A DNA stretch of 64,000 nucleotides from Sarocladium kiliense (Eukaryota; Ascomycota; Sordariomycetes; Hypocreales; Sarocladiaceae), in contig JAUZTG010000042.1 in NCBI GenBank assembly GCA_030734395.1, positions 2,294,001 through 2,358,000 on the forward strand. Reading direction: 5' to 3'. Positions within the stretch are counted from its first letter, which is position 1. Every line of letters begins with the position of its first letter. Positions 10,433 to 21,324 of this stretch are shown here, one piece after another. Under the pieces are notes generated by a model. It made no database searches, was not told the DNA's origin, and was given only the letters and a program-made list of their open reading frames with translations. A program made the translations under genes and the position numbers.

Positions 10433-12137
10433 TCACAGGTCAGGGGCGGTAGCTATGAGAGCGGACATGACTGCAATGCCGCCCAGGGCGGCGTAACCCA
10501 TAGCTTCTGCAAGACGCCGCACCCTCTTTCGTGGCGGGTCCGGCTGGGGTGTTCTGGTTTGAGTTTCAATCTGGGGATGTGCAGTGAGCTGTTGAAGAGC
10601 GACACCCTCGGCTGTTGGGCCTGTCGCCTTCTTGTTTCCCGAAGGGACCGCATTAGCCAGCTGTGCCAGGTTCACGGTCTGGGGTTGCGAAGGCAAGCCA
10701 GCCATAGGAACGATCGAATCTATCTCTGGCTCAGGAAGGTCAAAGTCAGCGAACTTCCGCTTCTGTCCGCAATACGCGGCCTGCGCCTGCTTGAGACCTG
10801 TCAAGTTCTCATTGAAAGTGGAAGGCCGGGAGACCTGGTCTGCGCTTTGTCGGAGTTCATCACAGAATGCCATCCTGTCGACAATCATCTGGCGAGATTG
10901 GGCAGCAGAGTCACTTGCTGCGTGTTCCACTGTCGGTGCAGAAGAAGAGGGAGGAGCCATGTCCTTCGCAGGGGAGAGGCCGAGTAGGCTTGGCCCTTCG
11001 GCCAGCTCACAGTTGTCATCCAAGATCTCATCCAGGAGACTGTCGGATGATCGAGGACGGTTAGGCTCAGAGCTGTGTTGCTCAACTGCAACAGAGGATG
11101 GCCCCACTGCGAAGATCTCAGTGGGTTCAGAGCTCGGCTCCTGATATCTCAAAGCGGGTGCAAATGTAGTGGTAGGCGTGCGATCGACGTTCGTAGTGGC
11201 CGGAGACTGGTCTGGCAGAGAAGCGCTAGGCTCATTAACCAAGATCTCCACTTGAGCGTCCTCGGTGAGATCGATGGTCGGGGGGTAGAGATGCTTCTCG
11301 GGTGTTTTGACAGGTTGGAAGTTGCTTTGTTGCACAAGCATTGCACTTCGAGCCACTCCTCCATCGTCGCTATCACTATACACATCTTCTGCCTGGACAT
11401 CATCGCTGATCTCCTCGGGTTCGGATTCGTCAGGAACAGTGAACGTATTCGTTCGAGCTTTGTTTAAGGGTAGTCTGCAACCGACGTGAGCAAGAGCGTA
11501 CGATTTGTAATGTGAGTGGCCATACTGTGGTGGTCCGAGAACGATGCTGCTGATCTGCACCTCGGAGGGATGAAAAGCCTTGAGTTCCTTCTCGACTGGT
11601 GCACCGAATTTGAGAACGTCACCGACCTGGATTCTCTTCTTGGTCCAAGGCGGGAGTTGGAATCCGTTCAGAGAGGTCCCGTGCAGTGAGCCAGTGTCAC
11701 GGATGGAAACGAGCTGCATAGCCCCAGTTAGTACTATGCACGATATTCACGATCTCCATGCAGGCCAGAAGACCCACGCAAACAAAGGGTATTTGGTGAG
11801 CATACCTGTGTGGCCGAGTCCCATATGATTTCAGCGTGCTCCCTCGACATGACGGCATTATCGAACCAGCCATTTGTCGGTGAAGCAGAGAGATCGGCAT
11901 TGTATCGGGAGCTGGACCGTCCGATCTGGCGGGTGTTGGTCTTGGCGCTCAAGGCGATCTTGCGAGATAAGAACTTGGGGACGTCTTTAGACTTGTCGCT
12001 CAAGGTCACGAGAACTGCGTTGAAGATGAAGTCAGCAAGTCGGGACTTACGACGTGGTGCCCGGTTCACGGAAGACTGGGCGGCGTGTGGAGAAACGGCT
12101 TACCCTCGTTGTGATTCTTAGGCATCAGGTCAGCCAT
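10433..12137 (-). CDS. FHA-domain protein with C-terminal membrane anchor
   Basis: Exons on the minus strand are 12137-12104, 12014-11806 and 11713-10433, giving 507 aa. An FHA phosphothreonine-binding domain lies near the N-terminus (about residues 12-115), with the expected blocks RQIGRSSS, VMSREHAEI, DTGSLHGTSLNG and VGDVLKFG; the phosphopeptide-contacting R, S and N are present. The middle is long, acidic and Ser/Pro-rich, probably disordered (SEPEEISDDVQAEDVYSDSDD), with a basic patch PPRKRVRR just before a single hydrophobic C-terminal helix (YAALGGIAVMSALIATA) ending 3 residues from the stop. That arrangement suggests a tail-anchored protein on ER, nuclear or other membranes. Tail-anchored FHA proteins of the STRIPAK complex (Far9/10, SLMAP, HAM-4) are a comparison, but I see no long coiled coil, so I leave it unnamed. 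Divergent from MYG1. Confidence 0.85.
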
Positions 12138-13420
12138 GACGGGCAATATCACCGCCGGGTCAGGGTGCAAGCAGAAACAGAACGAGACTGAAGCGGCGTG
12201 ACACCGGCGAGCGAAAAAGAAAGTACAGATGAGAAGAGGTTGTGAAAGAAGAAAGAGGCGGCGGTATTGGTGAAGTTGGGAGGGTAAGGTGTAATGGAGG
12301 AGAGGTGAGGGGTGACAGGCAGCTAAGGTGAGGTAAGATAGGCGTAGGGGGGGCGACACGTGATGGGCGTGAATAGACGCCTGAGCAGTGAAGCTGTCAG
12401 GCAACCAACCAGCGGTTGACCAACAGGAAGAAGTGCAGTTTTTGCAGGGCGAGAGGAGAAAGTCTGATGAGCTCTCGATGCTTGCCAGCGGCAGTGATGA
12501 AAGGCTGAAAGGATCACGATAGCCCGCTAAGGCAGCTCATGCGGTATGGTTCGCCGAAAGTCAGTTGAAGGTGGGAGATGAAAGAGGCTCTCACGGTCTC
12601 TGCTTCGGTGTGCTTGGTTACAAGGCTAATTTTGCAGCTAATTAAGAACTGCACCATGTCGGCTCGCTTGGACATCTACCAGGGTGATGTTTCAAGTTGC
12701 ACTGACGCAACCTGGCCGTGAAAGCTTGCCCAGCATTCAGTCGATGTATTACTGACATACATCGGAAAGCCAGATCCTCTAAAGCAAGGCATGACGCAGA
12801 CCACTCTCTATCATTTCACCTTGACTTGGTTAAAGACTTGTGACTGGCTTTAAAGCGTTGAATCCCGTTATCTTTGGACCAGTCCCTAGGAGACGCGTTT
12901 GAAGGCAGCAGTGCAGGGGGCACCGCGTAAAGTGCAGCGCTGCCATCTCGTCCTTCCCCACCTGCCACCTCACCCGGCGCCAACTGCCCCGCACCTGTGC
13001 AACTGCCAGTAGCGGGCCATCTTGAGGTTGAGGCCTTCGGTGGAAGCCCATAAGAATGGAGAGTGTTTTGACCTCAGGTCAAGAGGTCATATGAAAAGGA
13101 ATGAGCATGGTACAAAATTTCAGAGACACTGATGCAAGAACGCCATTCTTCTTGATTTGTCTATTCTTAGAGGCACACTGGAGTATCGCTGGCAGGAGAG
13201 CACTGTACTTAAACATGCACAGTGGAGCCGCTGGTGGTTGCCGGCTCCGATAAGATAACGGCTTCGACACTGGGATGCGCCACTCACTGCCCGCCTTTTT
13301 CCAATTCTCCTCCACATTCAGAATCAAACTTGCGTCCTTCGAACCAGCACAAACCTCCCACCACGACCTTTTGAGCCTAAATTCCTAGGCCATCGCCAAT
13401 TTCACCCAATTCATCTGTTC
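12138..13420. promoter_or_regulatory. Divergent intergenic region FHA / MYG1
   Basis: About 1.3 kb between divergently transcribed genes, presumably holding both promoters. Small overlapping open frames (for example 12066-12404 -, 13079-13327 -) show no conserved features. The part next to the FHA start is C/T-rich on the coding strand. Nothing else is supported. Confidence 0.4.
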
Positions 13421-14488
13421 ATGTTCAGGCGCACCCTCATCGCCATGGCCGAATCCGCTCCCAAACGTCTCAAGACCGACGCCCCTCTCATCGGTACTCA
13501 CAACGGTCACTTCCACGCCGACGAAGCACTCGCCGTGCATATGCTTCGTATGCTTCCTGACTACCGCGACTCTCCTCTCCTCCGCACGCGCGATGCCCAG
13601 GCCCTTGCTACTTGCCACACCGTCGTTGATGTTGGCGGCGAATACGACGCCTCCCGTAACCGCTACGACCATCACCAGCGTGGTTTCGACACCACATTCC
13701 CTGGCCGCCCTACTAAGCTCTCCAGCGCCGGCCTAGTCTTCCTTCACTTCGGTCGTCAGATCATTGCCCAGAAGCTGAACCGGCCCGTCGACAGTGCCGA
13801 GGTCACTCTGCTGCACAACAAGCTGTACGAGAACTTCATCGAGGCCCTCGACGCACACGACAATGGTATCGCCGTTTACGACCCCAAAGCTATCGCCGCA
13901 GCTGGTCTCGAGAAACGTTTCAGTGACGGCGCATTCAGCCTTGGCGCCCTTGTCGGTCGCTTGAACCCCAATTGGAACGATCCTAAGCCTGCGGACAAGG
14001 ACGAGGCTCAACGGGCCGAGGATGAGAAGTTTTTGAAGGCAAGCGCGAGGATCGGTGAGGAGTTTGAGGCAGACTTGACATACTACACCGGCTCGTGGCT
14101 TCCCGCGCGAGGCGTTGTCGAGGAGGCTTTCAACAAGCGTCAGGAGCACGACTCCGAGGGCCGAATTCTCGTCTTCGATGGCTCATCCGTGCCGTGGAAG
14201 GATCACCTGTACTCCCTTGAGGACGGCACTCCATCAGTGCTCTATGTTCTGTACGCCGAAGGATCAGGTCCAGAATCCAAGTGGAGGATACAGTGCGTGC
14301 CAGAGAGCAAGGACTCGTTCGTGTCAAGGAAGCCACTGCCCGAGGCATGGAGAGGCTTCCGCGACCAGGAGTTGGATGGTATTGCTGGTGTAGAGGGCTG
14401 TGTGTTTGTGCACGCCGCAGGATTCATTGGAGGGAACAAGACGTTCGAGGGTGCGTTGGAGATGGCAAAGAAGGCGCTCACTGCATAA
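13421..14488 (+). CDS. MYG1: MYG1 family metal-dependent exonuclease
   Basis: Single-exon gene of 355 aa, full length for the MYG1/UPF0160 family, a DHH-like metal-dependent 3'-5' exonuclease. Family work places MYG1 in nucleus/nucleolus and mitochondria, processing RNA. The metal-binding signature THNGHFHADEALA is at residues 26-38, followed by VVDVGGEYD, the YDHHQRGF block and DAHDNGI. The N-terminus before the domain (MFRRTLIAMAESAPKRLK) is basic with few acidic residues and could act as a mitochondrial presequence; a second in-frame ATG at codon 9 (MAESAPKRLK) would drop part of it, so dual start use is conceivable. No intron is needed. Confidence 0.95.
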   Translation: MFRRTLIAMAESAPKRLKTDAPLIGTHNGHFHADEALAVHMLRMLPDYRDSPLLRTRDAQALATCHTVVDVGGEYDASRNRYDHHQRGFDTTFPGRPTKLSSAGLVFLHFGRQIIAQKLNRPVDSAEVTLLHNKLYENFIEALDAHDNGIAVYDPKAIAAAGLEKRFSDGAFSLGALVGRLNPNWNDPKPADKDEAQRAEDEKFLKASARIGEEFEADLTYYTGSWLPARGVVEEAFNKRQEHDSEGRILVFDGSSVPWKDHLYSLEDGTPSVLYVLYAEGSGPESKWRIQCVPESKDSFVSRKPLPEAWRGFRDQELDGIAGVEGCVFVHAAGFIGGNKTFEGALEMAKKALTA

Positions 14489-15875
14489 AAGCAAGGCAAA
14501 GCAATTCTGGGATCAAAAGGCGTAGCACAAACCCCTTCAGTTGTGTCAGGTTCATCGCTGGTGGTTTTGCGGATTGGCGATCAAAATCTATAGAAGGAAA
14601 GATCATCTCTGAGTGAGAGGTGACATGTTGTAGGAGAACGTGAATAGAGATATTCCATGTGTAACGGTTAGCCATGGGGTTTGCAGATCGCATTCCTGAT
14701 AGAGGCAATGACAAGGGCACTCAGTATCCGATCTTCCGGATCGTCCTTCAGACCCTGGTAGATTGAGCGGACGGGTGATCCCGCGGCGGCAGCAGATGGA
14801 TGCAACATACATTGCAGGATGCTTGGTTGCCTGAGAGGCAGAAAACGAAGCGATAGTGCGTAGCTCACGATGTGGCCCACCTTTGTGAACGTTGAACAAT
14901 AACTTGTGCCTCAGATGGCAGTGTGCTTTGGTTGAGTTGCTGTGTAAACCACTTGCGAACTGCACCAGCCGCTAAAGTACATGGAACCCTCCGCTCTCAA
15001 CTGGATGACACGTACAACTTATTCACCCCCAACCTCATCACCCCAAAATCCCACGCTTCTAGTGCTCTGCCATCATCATTTGTCCATCACCATACCGCTT
15101 CCTGACAGGGGGATAGCTATCCACCCAGCTCTACGGCCCAACACAGCCTAGCCCTCCCCCGCATCTGAAGCTTCCTGCGCGGTGACGAACCCCTTGTTCA
15201 CCCAAACAGCTGCCCCCCACATCCACGATAATGGGCAAACGAACCTCTATCACAGCTACTCTTAGCGGTTCTCTGACCGTTTGAGCCCCCGCCAACCTAA
15301 CTGCCCCCTCTCTCCATATCGTTCATTTCCCCTCTTTCTGACTGCTCACCGTTCTGTGCCAGAGGTTCCCATTCCCCTTTCTTGTCTGTTTACTCCTCTT
15401 TGGTCTACTCTACTTGGTATCACGTCATGTGCCTCCCATGACCATCCCCGTGCCTAGCTAACTACCTTACCTTAACTCACCACTCCTATCTATCCGGCAA
15501 TCTGCCCTCCTCAGCACCGTCATCCCAGCCCCTCTCCTCCTCCTCCTCCTCCTCAACCTCAACCTCAACCTCAACCTCAGAGACCATCATCTCCTCTGGC
15601 ACTGTTTTTGACATCGCAAGCTTCCCCAAATCCGCTGCAAACACCGGGAAACACCCCCTGCAGCACCCGAGCGACAACGCATACACACCCACCACCACCC
15701 CGCGTTTTCTCCTCCATCCCCCGAAGCCGTTCATCCGCCAGCTCCAACCTTACTACGCCATTCCCGCCTCGGCACTCTCCTCCCAGAACTTTCCCAACAA
15801 CAATCACAATTGACGGCAACGGAGAGGCAGAGGCAAAAAGGAAAGACAAGAAGAGAAAGCATCAATGAAGTCAAG
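14489..15875. other. Intergenic, no gene supported
   Basis: About 1.4 kb. The first part should be the MYG1 3' UTR. From about 15100 the plus strand becomes strongly C/T-rich, with ACCTTACCTTAA at about 15464-15476 and a CTC/AACCTC simple repeat at about 15535-15582, typical of a fungal promoter and 5' leader for the gene at 15876. The minus-strand open frames here (15486-15734, 15577-15849) are the purine-rich complement of that leader. Confidence 0.4.
15535..15582. repeat. CTC and AACCTC simple repeat
   Basis: A run of CTC triplets passes directly into four copies of the hexamer AACCTC, followed by AGAGACC. It lies in the pyrimidine-rich leader of the downstream gene. Probably replication slippage. 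Confidence 0.85.
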
Positions 15876-16385
15876 ATGACAAACCTCCCCTCTCAACACC
15901 CGACTCTCTCCCTCCATCTCACAGACCACACCCTCCACCCCCTCATCACCTCCTCCTCTTCCAACGCCCACCTCGACTCTCTCACTCTCCTCACCACCTC
16001 TGCCCTGACCGCCCAAACCGCCGTCCAAAGAGCCGGACTCGGGCGGCCTCAGCGCATAATGGTCGAGTACCCAGATCGTGGGCCCGTCGTCTTGCAATCC
16101 TACCTCGACTCCCCGCCTACCGGTGCAGAAACCTCTTCCACAACCACAGCAGCCGCATCATCAATCACTACGACTGGAACAATCACAGCTGACGAGGACG
16201 AGGACGCAGATCCCGCGGCAAAGGGTGAAGAGCCCGCGCCAATGCTCGTTGGTGTCGTCGTGGCAGGCTCCGCAGATGAAGCAAGGGAAGCGAGGAGAGC
16301 TGCCGGCAGGTTGGAGAGGGTTGGTAGGGAATTCCAAAAGGAGTGGACGGCCGATCGGGAGCCCTCTCACGCGACGACGGACTGA
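15876..16385 (+). CDS. Unknown protein, possible roadblock/LC7-like fold
   Basis: Single exon, 169 aa, starting at MTNLPSQHP. I do not recognise a named family with certainty. The N-terminal half predicts helix-strand alternation (HLTDHTLHPLI; LDSLTLLTTSALTAQTAVQ; RIMVEYPDRGPVVLQSYL), then an acidic, Thr-rich insert (TITADEDEDADPAAKGE), a strand (MLVGVVVAG) and a long terminal helix (EAREARRAAGRLERVGREF). This order resembles a roadblock/LC7 domain of the kind found in Ragulator/EGO-complex subunits, but that is a structural impression only. Upstream in-frame codons to 15810 lack an ATG. Convergent with transketolase. It could also be a lineage-specific protein. Confidence 0.55.
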   Translation: MTNLPSQHPTLSLHLTDHTLHPLITSSSSNAHLDSLTLLTTSALTAQTAVQRAGLGRPQRIMVEYPDRGPVVLQSYLDSPPTGAETSSTTTAAASSITTTGTITADEDEDADPAAKGEEPAPMLVGVVVAGSADEAREARRAAGRLERVGREFQKEWTADREPSHATTD

Positions 16386-16898
16386 ACGATGGGACTTGGC
16401 GACCGTCTAGAGGGGCGCTGGTACAGCATAGGATGAAGAGGAAAAGGAGACGAAAAGGAGACGAATATCATGCCCGCAACGAAGCTACGTCTGCAAGAGA
16501 AAAGTCTTAATTCAGCGGTCCTCGTACTCAAATTACTGGTCGGCCACGTCATATGGAAGATCATAAGAGGTCCCCAGAGCATCGCGAAAGGCGGCACGGA
16601 GTTTGGGAACAACCATAGGCGACATACCTATTCGGTCACGCAGTCGATGGTCCTCAGTCATCACCAGAGACCAACATGAGGCGTCGATAGACAAATTTTG
16701 TGACGGATTATCAATCTTCTTGTTATATTTTACCATTCTTGAAGACTCTCCTCTACCATTGACAAGAACAAGGACGTTCCAGAGTGATATTAACCTGTAT
16801 GTCTCGCAGCACATCCTCCCAAAATAAACCAGTATGTATTCCGACGACGCCTCCTCAGTTCAAAGCATTCAATTCTTTTTATCGTCTACTGTCGATTC
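16386..16898. other. Convergent spacer
   Basis: About 510 nt between the stops of the 15876 gene (+) and transketolase (-). It presumably holds two 3' UTRs. Small open frames on both strands have no supporting features. Confidence 0.4.
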
Positions 16899-19387
16899 TT
16901 AGATCATCTGCTGGAAAGCACGGTTGATTGGCGAGCGGATGTTGGGGACGTCCTTCCAGAAGTCGACAGTGGCGACGGCACGCTTGGCGATACCCTCGGG
17001 AGTGAACTCGAACTTCTGTAGAATTTGTCAGCGATGGTTCAAAACAGCATTTACTGCGGCATATTCCGTTGCAAGGAAGTTTCGTACCTTGTAGACATCC
17101 TTGTACGGTCCAGAGGCACCGAAGCGGTTGATACCGAACTGCTCGTGAGTGTACCTCTCCCAGCCCATGGTGCTCATGACCTCAACAGACAGTGAAGGAA
17201 TTCCATCGGGGAGAACGGAGAGTCTGTACTCCTTGCTCTGAAGGTCGAACACCTCGAAGCAGGGCATGGAGACGATACGGACCTTGAGACCGTGCTTCTC
17301 CTGGAGCTCCTTCGCAGCGTCGACGCAAATGCAGACCTCGGACCCGGTGGAAACGAGGGTAATGTCGGCACCCTCGACCTCGTGGAGAACGTACCCACCC
17401 TTGGCGGCCTTCTCGATAGAGGAGCCCTCGAGCTGGGGGAGGTTCTGACGGGACAGTGCAATAATGCTAGGAGTGTGGTTGGAGGTCAGGGCTACGTAGT
17501 AGCTGCCGCTGGTCTCGTTACCGTCGGCCGGGCGCCAGACCATGCAGTTGGGCAGGGCGCGGAAGTGAGCGAGGGTCTCGATAGGCTGGTGAGTAGGACC
17601 GTCCTCACCCAGACCAATGGAGTCGTGAGTGGCGACCCAGATGACGCGCTCCTGGGAGAGGGCAGACAAGCGGACCGCACCGGCAGCATATGAGACGAAG
17701 TTCAGGAAAGTACCGCCGTAAGGGATGATGGTACCGTAGGCAGCAAGGCCATTCATGATGGCACCCATACCGTGCTCACGGACACCGTAGCGGATGTAAC
17801 GGCCAGTGTAGTCACCGAGACCAGTGGCGGGGGGTTGGAAGTCGACAGCAGACTTCCAGCGGGTCAGGTTGGAGCCAGTAAGATCGGCAGAGCCACCAAC
17901 GAGCTCAGGAATGACGGACTCAATCTTGCCCAGAACAGTCTCGGACAGCTTACGGGAGGCGATGGCGGGGTCGGCGGGGGTATAGACGGGGAGGCTCTTC
18001 TCCCAGCCCTCGGGAAGCTTGCCAGAGAGACGACGGGTCAGGTCGGCGTGCTCAGCAGGGTACTTCTCCTTGTAAGAGGCGAGAAGCTTGTTCCACTCCT
18101 CCTCCTGGGCGGCACCGTCGGAAGAGTGCTTGCCGTAAATGTCGTAGACCTCCTGGGGAACAACGAAGGACTCCTTGGGGTTGAAGCCGAACTTCTCCTT
18201 GAGCTGCTCAATATCGTCGGCCTTAAGGGGAGCACCGTGGACGCCGTGGGTGCCCTGCTGCTTAGAGCCGAAACCGATGGTGGTCTTGAGCTTGATGATG
18301 GAAGGCTTGTCGGTAACAGCCTGGCACTCCTTGATGGCTTTGTCAATGGCCTCAAGGTCGGAGTCGCCGTTGTCGACGACAACAACGTGCCAGCCGTAGG
18401 CTTCGTAACGCTTGACAACATCCTCCGTGAAGGCGCAGTTGGTGTCACCATCAATGGAGATGTGGTTGTCATCGTAGATGCAGATAAGGTTGCCAAGTTG
18501 AAGGTGACCGGCGAGCGAGGAGGCCTCGCTGGAGACACCCTCCATCAGGCAGCCATCGCCCAGGAAGCAGTATGTGTAGTTGTCGACGAGCTTGAAGCCA
18601 TCCTTGTTGAAGACGGCAGAAGTGTGGGCCTGAGCCATGGCGAGACCGACGGCGTTGCAGATACCCTGACCGAGCGGGCCGGTGGTGACCTCAATGCCCT
18701 CAGTATCGTGAGACTCGGGGTGACCGGGGGTCTTGCTGTCGACCGTCTGTGCGTTGTTGTCAGTCGTTTGTCAGATATTGAAAGATGCACCTAGGCATTG
18801 ACGTACCCTGAAGGTCTTGAGGTCATGCATAGACAGGTTGTATCCGAAGAGGTGGAGGAGGGCATACTGAAGCATGCAGCCGTGACCGTTGCTGTGAAGA
18901 TGGTGTCAGGGTAAGCTTCCTCTTCGTCTGGATGGCCCGGCCGGAATGTGCCGCAGAGGATCACTTACGAGAGAACGAAACGATCGCGGTTGAGCCAATT
19001 GGGGTTCTTGGGGTTGAACTTCATGAAGTTCTTCCACAGGACGTGGGCGACCGGCGCCATGCCCCTTGATTGAAAGTCAGCCTCGTTCCACAGCTTTCTA
19101 GAGACTTGTCCAAACTTACATGGGGGCACCCGGGTGACCCGAGTTGCTCTTGGCAACAGCATCAGCCTAGAGAGGGGAATGAGATCAGATCAGGTCAATT
19201 GTATTTTGCACAGTGATGGATGAGTTTTGCAAGCATCGGAGGTGAAGTCCGAGATACGGAGAGGGGCGGCAAAAGTAAGGTCGAGCAAGCAGAGCAGTAG
19301 AAGGAGGGGGAGGGGTAAGCTAGAGGTACGTACCGCAAGGATGCGGATGGTGTTGATGGCCAGCTCATCAGACTTGTCGTAAGCCAT
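16899..19387 (-). CDS. TKL1: Transketolase
   Basis: Cytosolic thiamine-diphosphate enzyme of the non-oxidative pentose phosphate pathway, moving two-carbon ketol units between sugar phosphates. Exons on the minus strand are 19387-19334, 19166-19120, 19064-18969, 18891-18807, 18746-17088 and 17015-16899, giving 685 aa, the standard length. Visible motifs: SNSGHPGAPMGMAP (substrate/cofactor region), NRDRFVLSNGHGCMLQYALLHL, TTGPLGQG, the GDG thiamine-binding motif (GDGCLMEGVSSEA, about residue 157), HDSIGLGEDGPTHQP, and the C-terminal block ending in SPINRAFQQMI. The last exon is missed by simple ORF reading because intron 5 (17016-17087) reads through for 23 codons. Intron 2 ends in AAG. A long open frame on the opposite strand (17772-18794) is a codon-bias shadow. 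Confidence 0.97.
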
Positions 19388-21324
19388 TGTGAAGGAAAAT
19401 CAGGACGGGTATCTTTTTGTTGGAGGGAATGAGGGAGAAGAGACTGAGAGATGGGAGGAGGAGGAATGAGGAAGAGAAGGAGAAATCAACGGTTGGGAAG
19501 ACGAGGGAATAAAGAGGGCGGAAAAAAAGGCAGCTTAAGAAAGCATCCATCGCATCAGGACAACGGGAGGCAAGGCGAGGTGGGGTGCATTGCGTCCATG
19601 GCATCTCCGACACGCCAACCTGGACGACACGACACACCCAAGCAACCTGTCGCTGCCCGGGGTGCAACCACCCATCGTGCGGCTACAGTTGCTGCGCTAT
19701 GGTTGGTAGTCGAGGTTACGGGACTCTCAGTCAGCACCCACGAGGGCCTTAGCTGAGCAATGGAAGCTGGAACCGTGTTTGAAGCCTATCTTGGGTGCAG
19801 GGTCCCTCTCAACCTGCAGTAAATAATGGTAGATACCAGCATCATTGTGATGCAGTCTCCGACGACCCCTCCGTTGCCCCTCCAGTGGAGTGCCCCTCCT
19901 TGTTCGCACCTCAGTAGAACAGAGGCTCGCTCCCCCGTCAGGCGCCCAGGCGATGGAGTGGAGGGGTCCGAGTGCCGCTGTCTCTCCGCCATATCGGATT
20001 CCTGTCTTCCCAACTACAGTGGGGACGAGGCCTTAACCGCTAAATCTCAACCAAAAACGGCAGTACCGTAGCCGCCGGGTAATACCAGCAGCGCAGGGCA
20101 GTTAGGACGCATGGGACCCTGGCGATGGCCCCGTGTCGCGCGCGGCTGATGGCATGGGCAGCTCATTCTTCCCTCATACTATTGTTATTAGGAAGGTGCC
20201 GGATCATCTTTGGTGCTGCACGATAGTCCCTCAAGCAGCACTTTGCAACACTTTTCGCCGCCCAGTCTCGTCTCCTCCTGCACACCCGTGCCAATCACTG
20301 CATCCGCATCCACCATGACTCAGGGTCCATCCCATCCGCGGCCTTACGAGCTACTCTGCTCAGTCAGAGCAGAAGCCGTTATCCACTTATCCGTCACCCA
20401 GCTTGGATCTACGTACTCTCGACAGACCTCCATCTCTTTTAAACTCCAAGTGGATTTACCGTAGCTCGTAGCCCGCTGGCACTGAGGTAATCCAATCCAC
20501 CACAGCTAATAAGGAAAGGTAGCTTTCGACGGTGAAGTCATTATTTTGCCTGGCCCTCCCCACTTCCCCTCCACTGCCTTACCTCATCGTCGTCCATCGC
20601 CTTGCTTGCAGCTCTCTTCCACCCACTGCCGCCTCGCCACCTCTTTCGCCGCCTTGGACCCTACTGCGCACACTTTACCCTGCATGATGATCGCACCACT
20701 CAAAGAGGAGCAAAAGGAGGGACAAGGGAAAATAAACAACCTGCAGTCGTCGCACCTTGCATCGCCAGTGCCTGACTTTTTCTCTCTTTCTCGCGACCCG
20801 ACCTACGCCTAATCACTACCGCTGCAGACGCCATCAATCACGCGTCTCCTCCCGCATATTCCCTTTGACTACTCCGCTTCAGCATCCTCATGGAGTTATT
20901 GTCCTCGGCTAGAAACACTCATCGCCTGCGACCACACGCTTTGCCCACCTGACACGCACCACATTGTGACTTGGATCAGCCCATCGAGCATTACAGCATC
21001 TCAGCCACGGGCCGGCTCCGTCATTTTACCTATCCTTTCTGCATCTTCAAGAGACTACGCGGCCCTTCTTGGCTTTCTGGAACTCGAGAAACGTAACACT
21101 TCAGTCACCGCCCGGGTGAGCGGACTCGCGCAATCTCGCAAACAACATCCGCACCTAGCACATATAGAGTTACAGCTGAGCCGAGTTACGTTCGTCCCTT
21201 CTCCGACCAGCACCTAGAGCTGCACATACATTGCTTGAGATCTGCGACTTCTCAAGCTGGGGTCCAACTCAACCCTGTGTCTCATTCTTAGACGGAGCTT
21301 TCTCAGTATCAGTCAACACTCACG
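19388..21324. promoter_or_regulatory. Divergent intergenic region TKL1 / IFRD
   Basis: About 1.9 kb between divergent genes. It must contain the promoters of transketolase (minus) and the IFRD gene (plus). Open frames up to about 100 codons (19451-19756 +, 19368-19667 -) show no family resemblance. Pyrimidine-rich leader sequence precedes 21325. Confidence 0.4.

Noticed and set aside
17772..18794. 340-codon plus-strand ORF, Val/Gly/Leu-rich
   Set aside because: It lies exactly antisense to transketolase exon 5 and follows the strong codon bias of that gene; no ATG-proximal promoter or family features.
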